Under the pieces are notes generated by a model. The model was not told where the DNA came from. It saw only the letters and a list, made by a program, of their open reading frames with translations, and did not search any database. 50,715 nt of DNA, from the NCBI GenBank assembly GCA_019753155.1, contig JAIELG010000033.1, positions 1-50,715 on the forward strand, in the 5' to 3' direction. Numbering within the stretch: the stretch's first letter is position 1; the number at the start of each line of letters is the position of its first letter. Below, piece by piece: positions 44,018 to 50,715 of this stretch. Source of the stretch: Burkholderiales bacterium. Lineage in GTDB: Bacteria; Pseudomonadota; Gammaproteobacteria; Burkholderiales; JABEVD01. A program made the position numbers and the translations under genes.

Positions 44018-45130
44018 ATGAAAAAAATGTTGTATTTGATGAATGTGTCTTGGGGGGTAATTAAGCAACGTCAACATTTCGTGGCTGAGAATCTTTCCCA
44101 AACTTTTGATGTGACCGTGTATGGAGTAAAGAAATATCGCACAAGTCATTTGGTCAACAATAATACAGAACCTCGGCTCAAGTTAAGGCAACTGTTTGTT
44201 TTGCCATTTGGCAGGTTTCGAGTGATATTACGCGTTAATGCGATGCTTGTTAAGCTTCAGTTGCTCCGGGCCGTAGCCAAGGCTGACATCGTTTGGGTGT
44301 CTCATCCAATAATGTATGAGGCAGTTAAGGATACGCTTCCCAGCGACACCAAGCTGATATACGACTGTTTGGACGATGCATTGGAATTCCCTTCTGCGTG
44401 TGCAGATGATGTACGTAAGGCTACGCTTTTTGAGTTGGAAAAATCTCTTGTACACAGAAGCAGTGTCATATTTACAACCGCTGAATACCTGAGAAATAAG
44501 TTGGCTGATAGGTATGGCAATCAGATGGATGGCATTGTCGTCAACAATGCCATCCATATACCTGCTGAAGCTGATCAGAGTCAGGATAGTGCCGATATAC
44601 TCAGGCTGGAAGCATTGATGGATTCGATTGCAGGAAAGAAATTGCTGTATCTGGGGGCGATATCGGAATGGATGGATTTTGATTTGATATTGAACAGCCT
44701 GGAACGAATCCACGAAATAACATATGTGTTTGTCGGCCCTTGTGATATATCGGTTCCGCACCATGAGCGTCTTGTGTTTTTTGGCCCGATAGAACATCGT
44801 CACATCTTCAGGGCCATGAAGAAGGCAGACGCATTGATCATGCCGTTCCACGTAAACGAACTTATCAAGTCCGTCAACCCGGTGAAGATTTACGATTATA
44901 TCTATGCCTGCAAGCCTGCAATTGTCGTCGGATACGGTGAGACGGCCAGGTTCGAGGATTTCATCTACTTGTACCGCACACAGGAGGAATACATGGCGCA
45001 AGTGGAAATGCTTGTCGCCGGAGATTTGCATATGAAAAGAGACAACGAAGAGTGCATGAATTTTGTCAGCCAGAATACATGGCCGGCCCGGGTAGCGCAG
45101 ATGCTGGCTTTGGTAAATTCAATTCAATGA
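44018..45130 (+). CDS. glycosyltransferase (GT4/TuaH-like), AT-rich
   Basis: This 370-residue GT-B protein has an N-terminal Rossmann-like domain (MLYLMNVSWGVIKQRQHFVA; VWVSHPIMYE; LIYDCLDDALEFPSACAD). Its C-terminal domain has KLLYLGAISEWMDFDLI, YVFVGPCDISVP and ADALIMPFHVNELIKSVNPVKIYDY, where the last part is the usual donor-binding loop. It resembles teichuronic-acid type transferases such as TuaH. Codon use is clearly more AT-rich than in the EPS genes before it, and an insertion-sequence remnant follows within 110 bp, consistent with a separately acquired end of the cluster. Confidence 0.82.
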   Translation: MKKMLYLMNVSWGVIKQRQHFVAENLSQTFDVTVYGVKKYRTSHLVNNNTEPRLKLRQLFVLPFGRFRVILRVNAMLVKLQLLRAVAKADIVWVSHPIMYEAVKDTLPSDTKLIYDCLDDALEFPSACADDVRKATLFELEKSLVHRSSVIFTTAEYLRNKLADRYGNQMDGIVVNNAIHIPAEADQSQDSADILRLEALMDSIAGKKLLYLGAISEWMDFDLILNSLERIHEITYVFVGPCDISVPHHERLVFFGPIEHRHIFRAMKKADALIMPFHVNELIKSVNPVKIYDYIYACKPAIVVGYGETARFEDFIYLYRTQEEYMAQVEMLVAGDLHMKRDNEECMNFVSQNTWPARVAQMLALVNSIQ

Positions 45131-45230
45131 GGTAGGAACACATGGATTGCTAAAATAAACCATCATCCTCCTGGCTCTAGTTTGCCCGAAGAACTCTATT
45201 TCTGCATGGCCCAATTTTAAGGGAGGGTTA

Positions 45231-45449
45231 CACAAGCACCTGAAGAGCACCAACATGCTGGAGCGATTGAACGAGGAAATCAAACGTCGAACGCGCGTCG
45301 TCAGGATCTTCCCCAACACGGAATCCTGTCTTCGGCTGGTTCGGGCGCTATGTGTCGAGACTCATGAAACATGGCTGGAAGACAGCCGCTATCTGAATAT
45401 GACGCTGCTCGCCGAGCAGAAAAAGGAGTTGTTGAGAATGGCTGCCTGA
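45231..45449 (+). pseudogene. C-terminal remnant of an IS256-family transposase
   Basis: The frame encodes HLKSTNMLERLNEEIKRRT, then RVVRIFPNTESCLRLVRAL and a stop after EQKKELLRMAA. This is the highly conserved C-terminal end of IS256/Mutator-type transposases; the catalytic part is missing. About 70 bp after the stop, TTTTGCACAACTTGACGCAC (45492-45511) looks like an IS256-type right end. Nothing recognisable remains in 45512-45679. Confidence 0.82.
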
Positions 45450-45679
45450 AGCAGCCTCAATGCAAATGGATCAACCAATTACATGATCACCCATTTTGCA
45501 CAACTTGACGCACACAACCAATAATTCAGCAATTATTCAATTGGTTGTATCGATTCAACAGACATGGCGTGGCGCTGATTAACCGGATGTTTCTGCGCTC
45601 GCCCTTGATGTATGGGTCAGGTTTTGCCAAAAGCCCAAGTATGCTGAGTCTGCCAGTTTATGCCGGCCCTTTATTCCGA

Positions 45680-47083
45680 TCAGGCCGTGGAATAGTCGGC
45701 AAGGAATTCGAAGGTCGCTTCGTCGCCACAGTGGGCCACATTGAACCTGAGCCATGGGGAGGGTTCGCGATGCGGGCGGAACATGTGTCCGGGGGCGAGC
45801 ATGATGCCCCGCTTCGCGGCAACGCTTGCCATCTCTGCGGTGTTGTATTCCCCTGCGGGCCTTGCCCAGACGAACATTCCGCCGTCAGGTTCGCAGTGCA
45901 GCGTGAAGCCGAGCGATTCGAGTCTGGATATCGTTTTCTGCCGTGCGAGCGCGAGCTTCGTGCGCAGCTTGTCGAGGTGTTTGCGGTAGTGTCCATCGCT
46001 GAGAAGCTGGTACATCAGCCGCTCGCTGATCTCGGAAGTGGTGAGGCCGGTGAGCAGCTTGACGTCACACAGGCTCGCCGCGAGTTCCGGGTTGCAGGCG
46101 AAGTAACCGACGCGCAGGCTGGCCGAGACCGTCTTCGAAAAACTGCTGACAAGGATGACCCGGTTCAGCTGATCCAGCGTCGCAAGCCGCGTCAACGTCG
46201 CCGGATGAAAGTCGCCGTAGATGTCGTCCTCGACCAGGATCATGTCGTATTTTTCGGCGAGCTGGAGCATGCGGTAGGCCACCGCCTGACTAATGCAGGC
46301 CCCCGTCGGATTGTGCAGGATGGTGTTGGTGAAGAAAATCTTTGGCCGGTGCGCCACGATCAACGCTTCCATGACCTGGGTGTCCGGGCCGTCGGCGTTC
46401 CAGGGCACACCCACCAGTTTCGCGCCGAAGGATCTGAGCCCGCCAAACAGGATGAAATAGCCCGGATCGTCGACCAGCACCGCATCATTCGCCCTGACGA
46501 AATATCGTGCAATGAGATCCATGGCGTGGGTCACGCCGGAAGTCAGGACGATCTGAGAGAGGCCCGCGTTGACGCCAATACCTGAGAGCTTGTTGACGAG
46601 CAGTTCCCGCAGCGGAAGATAGCCGCCCGGGGTGCCGTAGGCCGTCATGAATTCGCCGTTCCTGAGCGAGAGTGTCCGCAGGCTTTTCCTGATGCCGGTC
46701 TCTTCCATCCACGAGGCGGGCAGCCACCAGGCACCGGGCATGGTGCTGCTGGAGCGATGTTCGAGCGAATTTCTGAGCAGCCAGACGATGTCTGTAACGC
46801 TTTCCGGTTCGTAGGCATTTTCCATCGCGACAAGCGGCATCTGGCGCTGCGACACGTAGAATCCCGAGCCCTGCCTGGAATGCAGGTAACCCATGGCCAC
46901 CAGCCTGTCGTAGGCCTGCACGACGGTGAAGCGGCTGATGCCGTGGTCGCGGGCGAAATTCCTGATCGATGGCATGCGTGCACCGGCCCGAATGCTTCGT
47001 TCGTCGATCATTTTCTTCACGCCGTTGGCGATCTGGTCGATCAGAGACAGGGGGGCGTTCGAATCGAGATTGATGATTGGCAT
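45680..47083 (-). CDS. MocR-family transcription regulator (GntR HTH + aminotransferase fold)
   Basis: This 467-residue regulator has an N-terminal GntR winged helix (PLSLIDQIANGVKKMIDE, RMPSIRNFARDHGISRFTVV, GYLHSRQGSGFYV, ~1-80). A fold-type I PLP-aminotransferase domain follows, with TAYGTPGGYLPLRELLV, FFTNTILHNPTGACIS, ILVEDDIYGDF and the PLP-lysine in VSSFSKTVSASLRVGY. MocR proteins sense amino acid or vitamin-B6-type ligands through PLP. It is divergently transcribed from the small membrane protein and CcoG-like genes, with repeated CTGTAC boxes between them, suggesting control of that operon and of itself. Confidence 0.93.
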   Translation of the reverse strand: MPIINLDSNAPLSLIDQIANGVKKMIDERSIRAGARMPSIRNFARDHGISRFTVVQAYDRLVAMGYLHSRQGSGFYVSQRQMPLVAMENAYEPESVTDIVWLLRNSLEHRSSSTMPGAWWLPASWMEETGIRKSLRTLSLRNGEFMTAYGTPGGYLPLRELLVNKLSGIGVNAGLSQIVLTSGVTHAMDLIARYFVRANDAVLVDDPGYFILFGGLRSFGAKLVGVPWNADGPDTQVMEALIVAHRPKIFFTNTILHNPTGACISQAVAYRMLQLAEKYDMILVEDDIYGDFHPATLTRLATLDQLNRVILVSSFSKTVSASLRVGYFACNPELAASLCDVKLLTGLTTSEISERLMYQLLSDGHYRKHLDKLRTKLALARQKTISRLESLGFTLHCEPDGGMFVWARPAGEYNTAEMASVAAKRGIMLAPGHMFRPHREPSPWLRFNVAHCGDEATFEFLADYSTA

Positions 47084-47088
47084 GGTCT

Positions 47089-47140
47089 GTGTACCGGTAC
47101 AGGATCACAGTCAGGATGAGTAACTGTACATGTACTGTAC
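47089..47140. promoter_or_regulatory. candidate MocR operator: CTGTAC/GTGTAC repeats
   Basis: Two CTGTAC boxes (47124-47129 and 47135-47140) are direct repeats with an 11-bp period, one helical turn. A further pair GTGTAC (47089-47094) and GTACAG (47097-47102) forms the palindrome GTACCGGTAC next to the mocR start codon. MocR regulators such as PdxR and GabR are known to bind direct repeats of short boxes. The position between divergent genes supports an operator role; the exact contacts are inferred. Confidence 0.65.
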
Positions 47141-47151
47141 CGCAATGATTC

Positions 47152-47157
47152 TATAAT
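47152..47157 (+). promoter_or_regulatory. -10 element TATAAT of the small membrane protein operon
   Basis: A consensus TATAAT lies 34 bp before ATG 47191. The -35 region at the expected distance is non-consensus and falls inside the CTGTAC boxes, as expected for an activator-dependent promoter. Confidence 0.6.
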
Positions 47158-47190
47158 GTAAACGCCGTGAACAACATACAGGAGAAAATC

Positions 47191-47298
47191 ATGGCTGGAT
47201 TGATCATGCCTTTCGGCATAGGATTCGGAATCGGCATCATCCTCTTCATAGCGCTCGAACGCGCCGGGTACATCGACAAGTGGTTGGGACTGGAATGA
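47191..47298 (+). CDS. 35-residue small membrane protein
   Basis: The ORF encodes MAGLIMPFGIGFGIGIILF then IALERAGYIDKWLGLE. It is a single Gly/Ile-rich transmembrane helix with a short charged, amphipathic tail. AGGAG (47180-47184) lies 6 nt before ATG 47191, and a TATAAT box precedes it. The next reading frame begins in its stop codon (ATGA at 47295). I do not recognise the family. Small one-helix proteins of this kind are often subunits or assembly factors of membrane redox complexes, which fits the CcoG-like gene downstream, but this is inference. Confidence 0.72.
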   Translation: MAGLIMPFGIGFGIGIILFIALERAGYIDKWLGLE

Positions 47299-47437
47299 GT
47301 ACAGAGGATGGCATCGATGCAGCGAAGAGGCAAACGAATTGTCTTGCGCTTGCGCTGCTGCCATTGCGGCTTTAAACATCGTCGCGGCGCTGGTATTTTA
47401 CGTGTTCATTGCGCCGCATATGGCGGCGCATCATTGA
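47295..47437 (+). pseudogene. possible frameshifted small membrane protein gene
   Basis: ATG 47295 overlaps the preceding stop and opens MSTEDGIDAAKRQTNCLALALL before an early stop after PLRL. Another frame over the same bases carries AAIAALNIVAALVFYVFIAP and ends with PHMAAHH at TGA 47435-47437. Joined near 47360, the two would make a ~47-residue one-helix protein. Either a single-base indel has broken the gene, or the sequence contains an error. The proposal rests only on the complementary halves of one helix. Confidence 0.4.
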
Positions 47438-47487
47438 ATTTTTCCGATAGACTCGGGACGACATGACGCAAAAGGAATGCAGGTGAA

Positions 47488-48738
47488 ATGGGAAAGCCAA
47501 TAGACGTAGCGCAATTTCACTGGAAAAGGAGATTCACCCAGTTCGCCATGCTGCTGTTGATCATGCTGATCCCGACGCTCGGACTCTTCAGGATCGATTT
47601 CGCCTCGGCGAGCTTCTTCATCCTGAGCCGTCAGGTGGAATGGTCGAACTATCCCTTCCTGTTCGGGATCGCCATCGTGATCTGCACCGCGCCCATCCTG
47701 ACCTACATGACCGTGGGTTCGGTATTTTGCGGTTGGGCCTGCCCGCAGAACCTGTTTTCAGAAATGGCAAATGGCCTGACCCACAAGCTGCTCGGAAAAA
47801 GGGCGGATGTACGCGTAGGCGGGACCGGGATGATCGTTGCGGCCTCCAAGAACAAGGTCGCCAACTGGCTGATGCTGGGCGTAATCCTTGCCGCAGCCTC
47901 CATGGTGCTGGCATTTTTCTTCCTGATGTTCTTCTACACGCGCAGCGAAATGTGGGCCTTTCTCACCGGAAAAGACAGGCTGCCGAGCATGATCGTCATG
48001 TACCTGATCACGGCCTTCTTCATCTTCATCGATATCGCCACGGTGCGATATCTCTATTGCGACTATCCCTGCCTGTATCGCATCGGCCTGAGGCTTTTCA
48101 GAAGCCCCGTGGCGCTGCATGTTGCCCATGATGCCTCGCGCTCGACCGATTGCGAAAAGTGCAATTACTGTGCGGCGAGCTGCATTACCGACATTGATCC
48201 GACTCGTATCCGGATCACAGATACCTGCGTCGACTGCGGGGAATGCATCGATGCATGCGACAGGCTGCACGCGAAATCCGCAGTGAAGGGGTTGCTCAGC
48301 TTCAAGATGGGCGAAGGCACGATGGACTGGCGCAGGATGATCGGCAAGTCCTTTGGCCGGTTCAGGTGGCTGGTGATCGTATTCTTCCTGCTTGGCTGCG
48401 CATTGATGGCATGGGGCATCGCCTCCCAAAAGATCGTGGACAAAAAGCAGCTGCTGCTCGAACAGCAGAAGATTCAGGTAATCGCGCACGTCTGCAACAT
48501 GCGCTGCGCGAAGTTGCAGGCGAGTTGCAAAGGCAAGAATCTCGCAGGATGCTACCGGGCATCCGCCTGCATGTGTTCGTGCACCCTGGAGCAGGACCCG
48601 ACCAGCCCGCTACGCGCCTCTCTCCTGCAGTGCGTCAGGAACAGCACGGCCCATGCGCAGGAAGCGAACCTGAAAATGTCGAACACTTCAGAGCATGCGC
48701 TCGACTGCGCGAAAAACCGGACCTGCAGCCCGCATTGA
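47488..48738 (+). CDS. CcoG/RdxA-like polyferredoxin membrane protein with Cys-rich C-tail
   Basis: This 416-residue membrane protein related to CcoG/NosR/NapH has helices near 18-36, 55-75, 125-150, 168-185 and 295-315. Metal-cluster ligands are present: FCGWACPQNLFSE (CxxxCP after helix 2), YLYCDYPCLYR, and two 4Fe-4S motifs C-x2-C-x2-C-x3-C (CEKCNYCAASC; CVDCGECIDAC). In place of the usual CcoG C-terminal immunoglobulin-like domain, there is a short segment with many cysteines (HVCNMRCAKLQASC and SACMCSCTLEQ). It may transfer electrons for cytochrome oxidase copper-site assembly or serve another redox complex. It probably forms one operon with the small proteins upstream. Confidence 0.82.
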   Translation: MGKPIDVAQFHWKRRFTQFAMLLLIMLIPTLGLFRIDFASASFFILSRQVEWSNYPFLFGIAIVICTAPILTYMTVGSVFCGWACPQNLFSEMANGLTHKLLGKRADVRVGGTGMIVAASKNKVANWLMLGVILAAASMVLAFFFLMFFYTRSEMWAFLTGKDRLPSMIVMYLITAFFIFIDIATVRYLYCDYPCLYRIGLRLFRSPVALHVAHDASRSTDCEKCNYCAASCITDIDPTRIRITDTCVDCGECIDACDRLHAKSAVKGLLSFKMGEGTMDWRRMIGKSFGRFRWLVIVFFLLGCALMAWGIASQKIVDKKQLLLEQQKIQVIAHVCNMRCAKLQASCKGKNLAGCYRASACMCSCTLEQDPTSPLRASLLQCVRNSTAHAQEANLKMSNTSEHALDCAKNRTCSPH

Positions 48739-48744
48739 ATATTG

Positions 48745-48945
48745 GGCATTTTCGAGTGCCGAAGCGCTCCAGTGTGCCCATTTCGCCCGCAAGTTCCGCC
48801 ATCGAGATTTTACCGAATCCCGGTATGCTGCCGATGCGCAGCGCCAGTTCCTGCCATGCAAGGATGCGCCCCGCATAGATTTTGCCCACGCAAGGGATTG
48901 CCATCAGAGTGCTTTGGCGCAACCTGGCCAGTTTGGTCAAATTAT
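48745..48945 (-). pseudogene. IS110-family-like transposase remnant
   Basis: Minus-strand codons read LMAIPCVGKIYAGRILAW and, further on, RIGSIPGFGKISMAELAGEM then GTLERFG. The second block resembles the Transposase_20 domain of IS110/IS1111 elements (IPGIG..tA..Laei..l.rF). No start or catalytic domain is present. A helix-hairpin-helix fragment of another protein is an alternative. The surrounding interval 48739-49265 holds no complete gene that I can support. Confidence 0.4.
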
Positions 48946-49014
48946 CGCGACAGGTGAGGAAATTCAGGAACCACAGGTTATCGACCTGCGGCAGGATCGA
49001 CAAGCATGGCAAAA

Positions 49015-49032
49015 GGGTAGCGGCCCCTTTTT
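49015..49032 (+). repeat. GGGTAGCGGCCCCTTTTT repeat, copy 1
   Basis: This 18-bp sequence recurs at 50058-50075 and, without its first base, at 50638-50654. An inverted copy lies at 50023-50038. It ends in a T-tract like a terminator half, but here no left arm is visible. Confidence 0.75.
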
Positions 49033-49078
49033 ACCAAAGCGATCATCGGCCTCCCGTTCGAACAAATCGGTCTTCTGT

Positions 49079-49106
49079 TTGACTTTATGGACCCTTTGCC
49101 TAAAAT
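49079..49106 (+). promoter_or_regulatory. predicted sigma-70 promoter for the orphan gene
   Basis: TTGACT (49079-49084), a 16-bp spacer and TAAAAT (49101-49106) form a good housekeeping promoter. Transcription would begin near 49113, leaving a leader of ~165 nt before ATG 49278. A 63-codon frame across the leader is not convincing as a gene. Confidence 0.55.
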
Positions 49107-49277
49107 CCAAATGGAACCTGCTCTCGCCGTAGTGTGGCGTCTCTCAAGGCTTTTACCAGCATGGCGCGGCGGCAGACAACAGTCATTCCACGCTATTACC
49201 CGTCGAGTCAATTCTGTATTGCGTCATGCGCATGCCATCGACTGGGATGCTCGTAAACTGAACCATTGGAGGAAGTG

Positions 49278-50015
49278 ATGACTACACTTTGCAAGGATAT
49301 CCCCAGGACGCACTTCGACGGTACGACTTCGGTCAAGAGGAAGGACTCGGCGGAAACGGCATTGGCGGCGGCGAACCGTTGGCTCCAGGAACAGGCGAAC
49401 GGTTGGTGCGATCTCGGCGTTTGCAGCGTCGGCAAGTGCAATGGCGTTTTATCCAACGTTTGCGTCAAGGTGGTCAGCGAAACTACCGATTCGTGTGAGA
49501 TTGAATTCAGCGCCGACATCGCCTGCGAATGTCCTGCCGTTCAACCACCACCCACTCCGGCTCAGGTTCAGGCGGCGGTTGCCTCCAAACTGGCCATACT
49601 TACGCACTACAACGAGCTCATCGCGATTCCAGTGCCGGAACCTGAACTCTCGGCTTTTCGAACCATGCGTGAAGGAATGAAGCAGTGGCTGCTCGCCGAA
49701 ATTGCAACATTGACGACCACGCCTGCCGAAGCGGACGAATTCTGGAAGAAAGTCTGCGATTTCGCAGTCGCGGCAGGTTTGGGATATATTATCGAGAAGA
49801 TCATCGGCGGAGTCGCCGGCAAAGCGCTCGGTCCGGTGGTGCACATACTGGGCGATCCCACCCCGATCAGCGGTGTGGATATCGAGACCGTCGATACGCT
49901 GGTCGTCCGGAATCCCCCGCACTGCTACAAAATAACGTGGTATCGAACCAGATGGTCGGATGAACTGCTATGGGGGCCGGTGAGGATAAAGATTGAAAGG
50001 ATTCCATGTGATTGA
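49278..50015 (+). CDS. orphan cysteine-containing protein of unknown function
   Basis: This 245-residue protein has no signal peptide. ATG 49278 has GGAGG (49268-49272) at 5 nt. The N-terminal part (~1-95) has several cysteines in GWCDLGVCSVGKCNGVLSN, VCVKVVSETTDSCEIEF and IACECPAVQPPPTP, and a proline-rich hinge. A helical middle follows (LSAFRTMREGMKQWLLAEI). A Gly/Ala-rich hydrophobic segment (FAVAAGLGYIIEKIIGGVAG, ~155-180) and a C-terminal beta-rich part with aromatic residues (CYKITWYRTRWSDELLWGP) end the chain. I recognise no family. The flanking repeats and transposase remnants suggest an accessory gene; a toxin- or effector-like role is possible but unproven. Confidence 0.75.
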   Translation: MTTLCKDIPRTHFDGTTSVKRKDSAETALAAANRWLQEQANGWCDLGVCSVGKCNGVLSNVCVKVVSETTDSCEIEFSADIACECPAVQPPPTPAQVQAAVASKLAILTHYNELIAIPVPEPELSAFRTMREGMKQWLLAEIATLTTTPAEADEFWKKVCDFAVAAGLGYIIEKIIGGVAGKALGPVVHILGDPTPISGVDIETVDTLVVRNPPHCYKITWYRTRWSDELLWGPVRIKIERIPCD

Positions 50016-50022
50016 AAGGGGG

Positions 50023-50074
50023 AAAAGGGGCCGCTACGGGAACCAGAGGGAGCCAAAGGGTAGCGGCCCCTTTT
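50023..50074 (+). terminator. strong bidirectional terminator-like hairpin
   Basis: AAAAGGGGCCGCTAC (50023-50037) pairs perfectly with GTAGCGGCCCCTTTT (50060-50074) around a 22-nt loop. The 15-bp stem is followed by a further T and preceded by an A-tract, so it could stop transcription from either side. It lies just after the orphan gene. The right arm is the dispersed GGGTAGCGGCCCC repeat. Confidence 0.82.
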
Positions 50075-50147
50075 TCCCAGCATCAGGTCCGCTTCCGCAT
50101 TTCGCTTTAAATGGCTGCCACTCGTACCCAGAAGAAAGTAGAGATCG

Positions 50148-50555
50148 GTGACACAACCAAAGAAACTAACCAACCGCCAACCTCCGCTTACCGTTGACGG
50201 TTTTATGGAGACCTTAGAGCATCCCCATAAAACTGCTGTTCAGGAACTTCGCAAATTCATTCTCTCTATTGATGACCGCATCAAGGAGCAGGTGAAGTGG
50301 AATGCGCCAAGTTTCTATCTGGAAGACAATTTCGCAACGCTCCGAGTTCATCCGGTTCCTATCCTTCAACTGGTCCTTCACAATGGTTCCAAGAAAAAGG
50401 CCAATCCAAAGCAATTTGAAATTCCTGACCCACATGGCATCGTGCGATGGGCCGCGAAAGACCGCTGCGTTGTGACGTTTACTTCCCTTGCCGACGCTCG
50501 TTCAAAGATGGATGCATTGAGGCCCATTATTGTCAGTTGGATGCCACAGCTATGA
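50148..50555 (+). CDS. DUF1801 (YdhG-like) domain protein
   Basis: This 135-residue soluble protein shows the DUF1801 pattern: an N-terminal helix (VQELRKFILSIDDRIKEQVKW), the strand motif NAPSFYLEDNFATLRVHP, LQLVLHNGS, and a final helix (ADARSKMDALRPIIVSWM). Family members are small and of unclear function, with proposed links to metal handling or stress. GTG start with a weak AGAAAG. It stands alone after the terminator. Confidence 0.85.
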   Translation: MTQPKKLTNRQPPLTVDGFMETLEHPHKTAVQELRKFILSIDDRIKEQVKWNAPSFYLEDNFATLRVHPVPILQLVLHNGSKKKANPKQFEIPDPHGIVRWAAKDRCVVTFTSLADARSKMDALRPIIVSWMPQL

Positions 50556-50637
50556 ATTTCTCCGCGATTTCGATGCCGCCCAACCCGCCAATCAACCGGA
50601 CTGCCCAACAGCTGCGCTGTTGGGAAAAAGGAAAAAA

Positions 50638-50654
50638 GGTAGCGGCCCCTTTTT
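50638..50654 (+). repeat. GGTAGCGGCCCCTTTTT repeat, copy 3
   Basis: This is the same motif as at 49015-49032 and 50058-50075. It is preceded by a perfect hairpin CCCAACAG/CTGTTGGG (50604-50624) and followed by AGCAGGCTGCTGAAAAAC (50660-50677), which looks like an insertion-sequence end. No gene is visible from 50556 to the end of the window. Confidence 0.65.
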
Positions 50655-50692
50655 CTCTAGCAGGCTGCTGAAAAACGCTGATGTATTTTCCC

Positions 50693-50712
50693 TTACCCGC
50701 TCTGGCGGGTAA
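50693..50712. repeat. 8-bp perfect inverted repeat at the window edge
   Basis: TTACCCGC (50693-50700) and GCGGGTAA (50705-50712) flank a TCTG loop. It may be part of a mobile-element end or a repeat that continues past the window. Confidence 0.5.
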
Positions 50713-50715
50713 ATT

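Noticed and set aside
45545-46585. 346-codon plus-strand frame over the MocR gene
   Set aside because: It is antisense to a clearly recognised regulator and shows no family motifs.
49087-49278. 63-codon frame directly before the orphan gene
   Set aside because: Its start lies inside the predicted promoter and it has no Shine-Dalgarno sequence; the arginine-rich product lacks recognisable features, though a leader peptide cannot be excluded.
1-50715. tRNA, rRNA or riboswitch genes
   Set aside because: No cloverleaf, rRNA-like or known riboswitch core could be recognised by eye; a covariance-model scan would be needed to exclude small RNAs.

Overview
The window reads as a chromosomal segment of a Gram-negative betaproteobacterium. 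Pointers are a PEP-CTERM protein tail, an exosortase B/EPS gene cluster of the type known from methylotrophic and iron-oxidising Nitrosomonadales/Gallionellales, POTRA-type outer-membrane transporters, TonB/ExbB/ExbD and a type II secretion-like operon. The family-level placement is an inference. Base composition is moderately high in GC, with AT-richer patches near 37.2 kb and 43.3-45.6 kb.

Region 1 (1-19.8 kb): the end of a PEP-CTERM protein; a hairpin repeat array; a PstS-like periplasmic binding protein; then a co-directional block of a two-partner secretion transporter (TpsB), a giant filamentous-haemagglutinin-like exoprotein (TpsA, about 3,590 residues), a DUF2341-LamG-ExbB fusion, ExbD, TonB and a porin with a repeat-rich N-terminus. 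The layout suggests one cell-envelope machine: a secreted fibre, a proton-driven TonB motor with a carbohydrate-binding-like periplasmic domain, an outer-membrane pore and a soluble binding protein. This is the best candidate here for an undescribed system.

Region 2 (19.8-22.1 kb): a coiled-coil periplasmic protein and a lytic transglycosylase, both remodelled at the 5' end by repeats. A 305-bp MITE-like element (19-bp perfect terminal inverted repeats, TAAG duplication) sits inside the former signal-peptide codons of the transglycosylase. Its right end supplies a new ribosome binding site and GTG start.

Region 3 (22.1-30.4 kb): ten tightly overlapping genes for a type II secretion/type IV pilus-like system (three pseudopilins, GspF, GspE, PilM/N/O-like assembly proteins, a GspC/PilP-like protein and a lipoprotein secretin).

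Region 4 (30.6-45.1 kb): an exopolysaccharide cluster: epsD, epsE, epsF, epsG, exosortase xrtB, epsI, glycosyltransferases, a Wzy-like polymerase, a GH5-like hydrolase, UDP-GlcNAc 2-epimerase, a flippase, a methyltransferase and a last glycosyltransferase in AT-richer DNA. It ends at an IS256-family transposase remnant.

Region 5 (45.7-50.7 kb): a MocR-type regulator divergent from a 35-residue membrane protein, a possibly frameshifted small membrane ORF and a CcoG-like iron-sulfur membrane protein. These are followed by an IS110-like remnant, an orphan cysteine-containing protein, a DUF1801 protein and several copies of a GC-rich terminator-like repeat.
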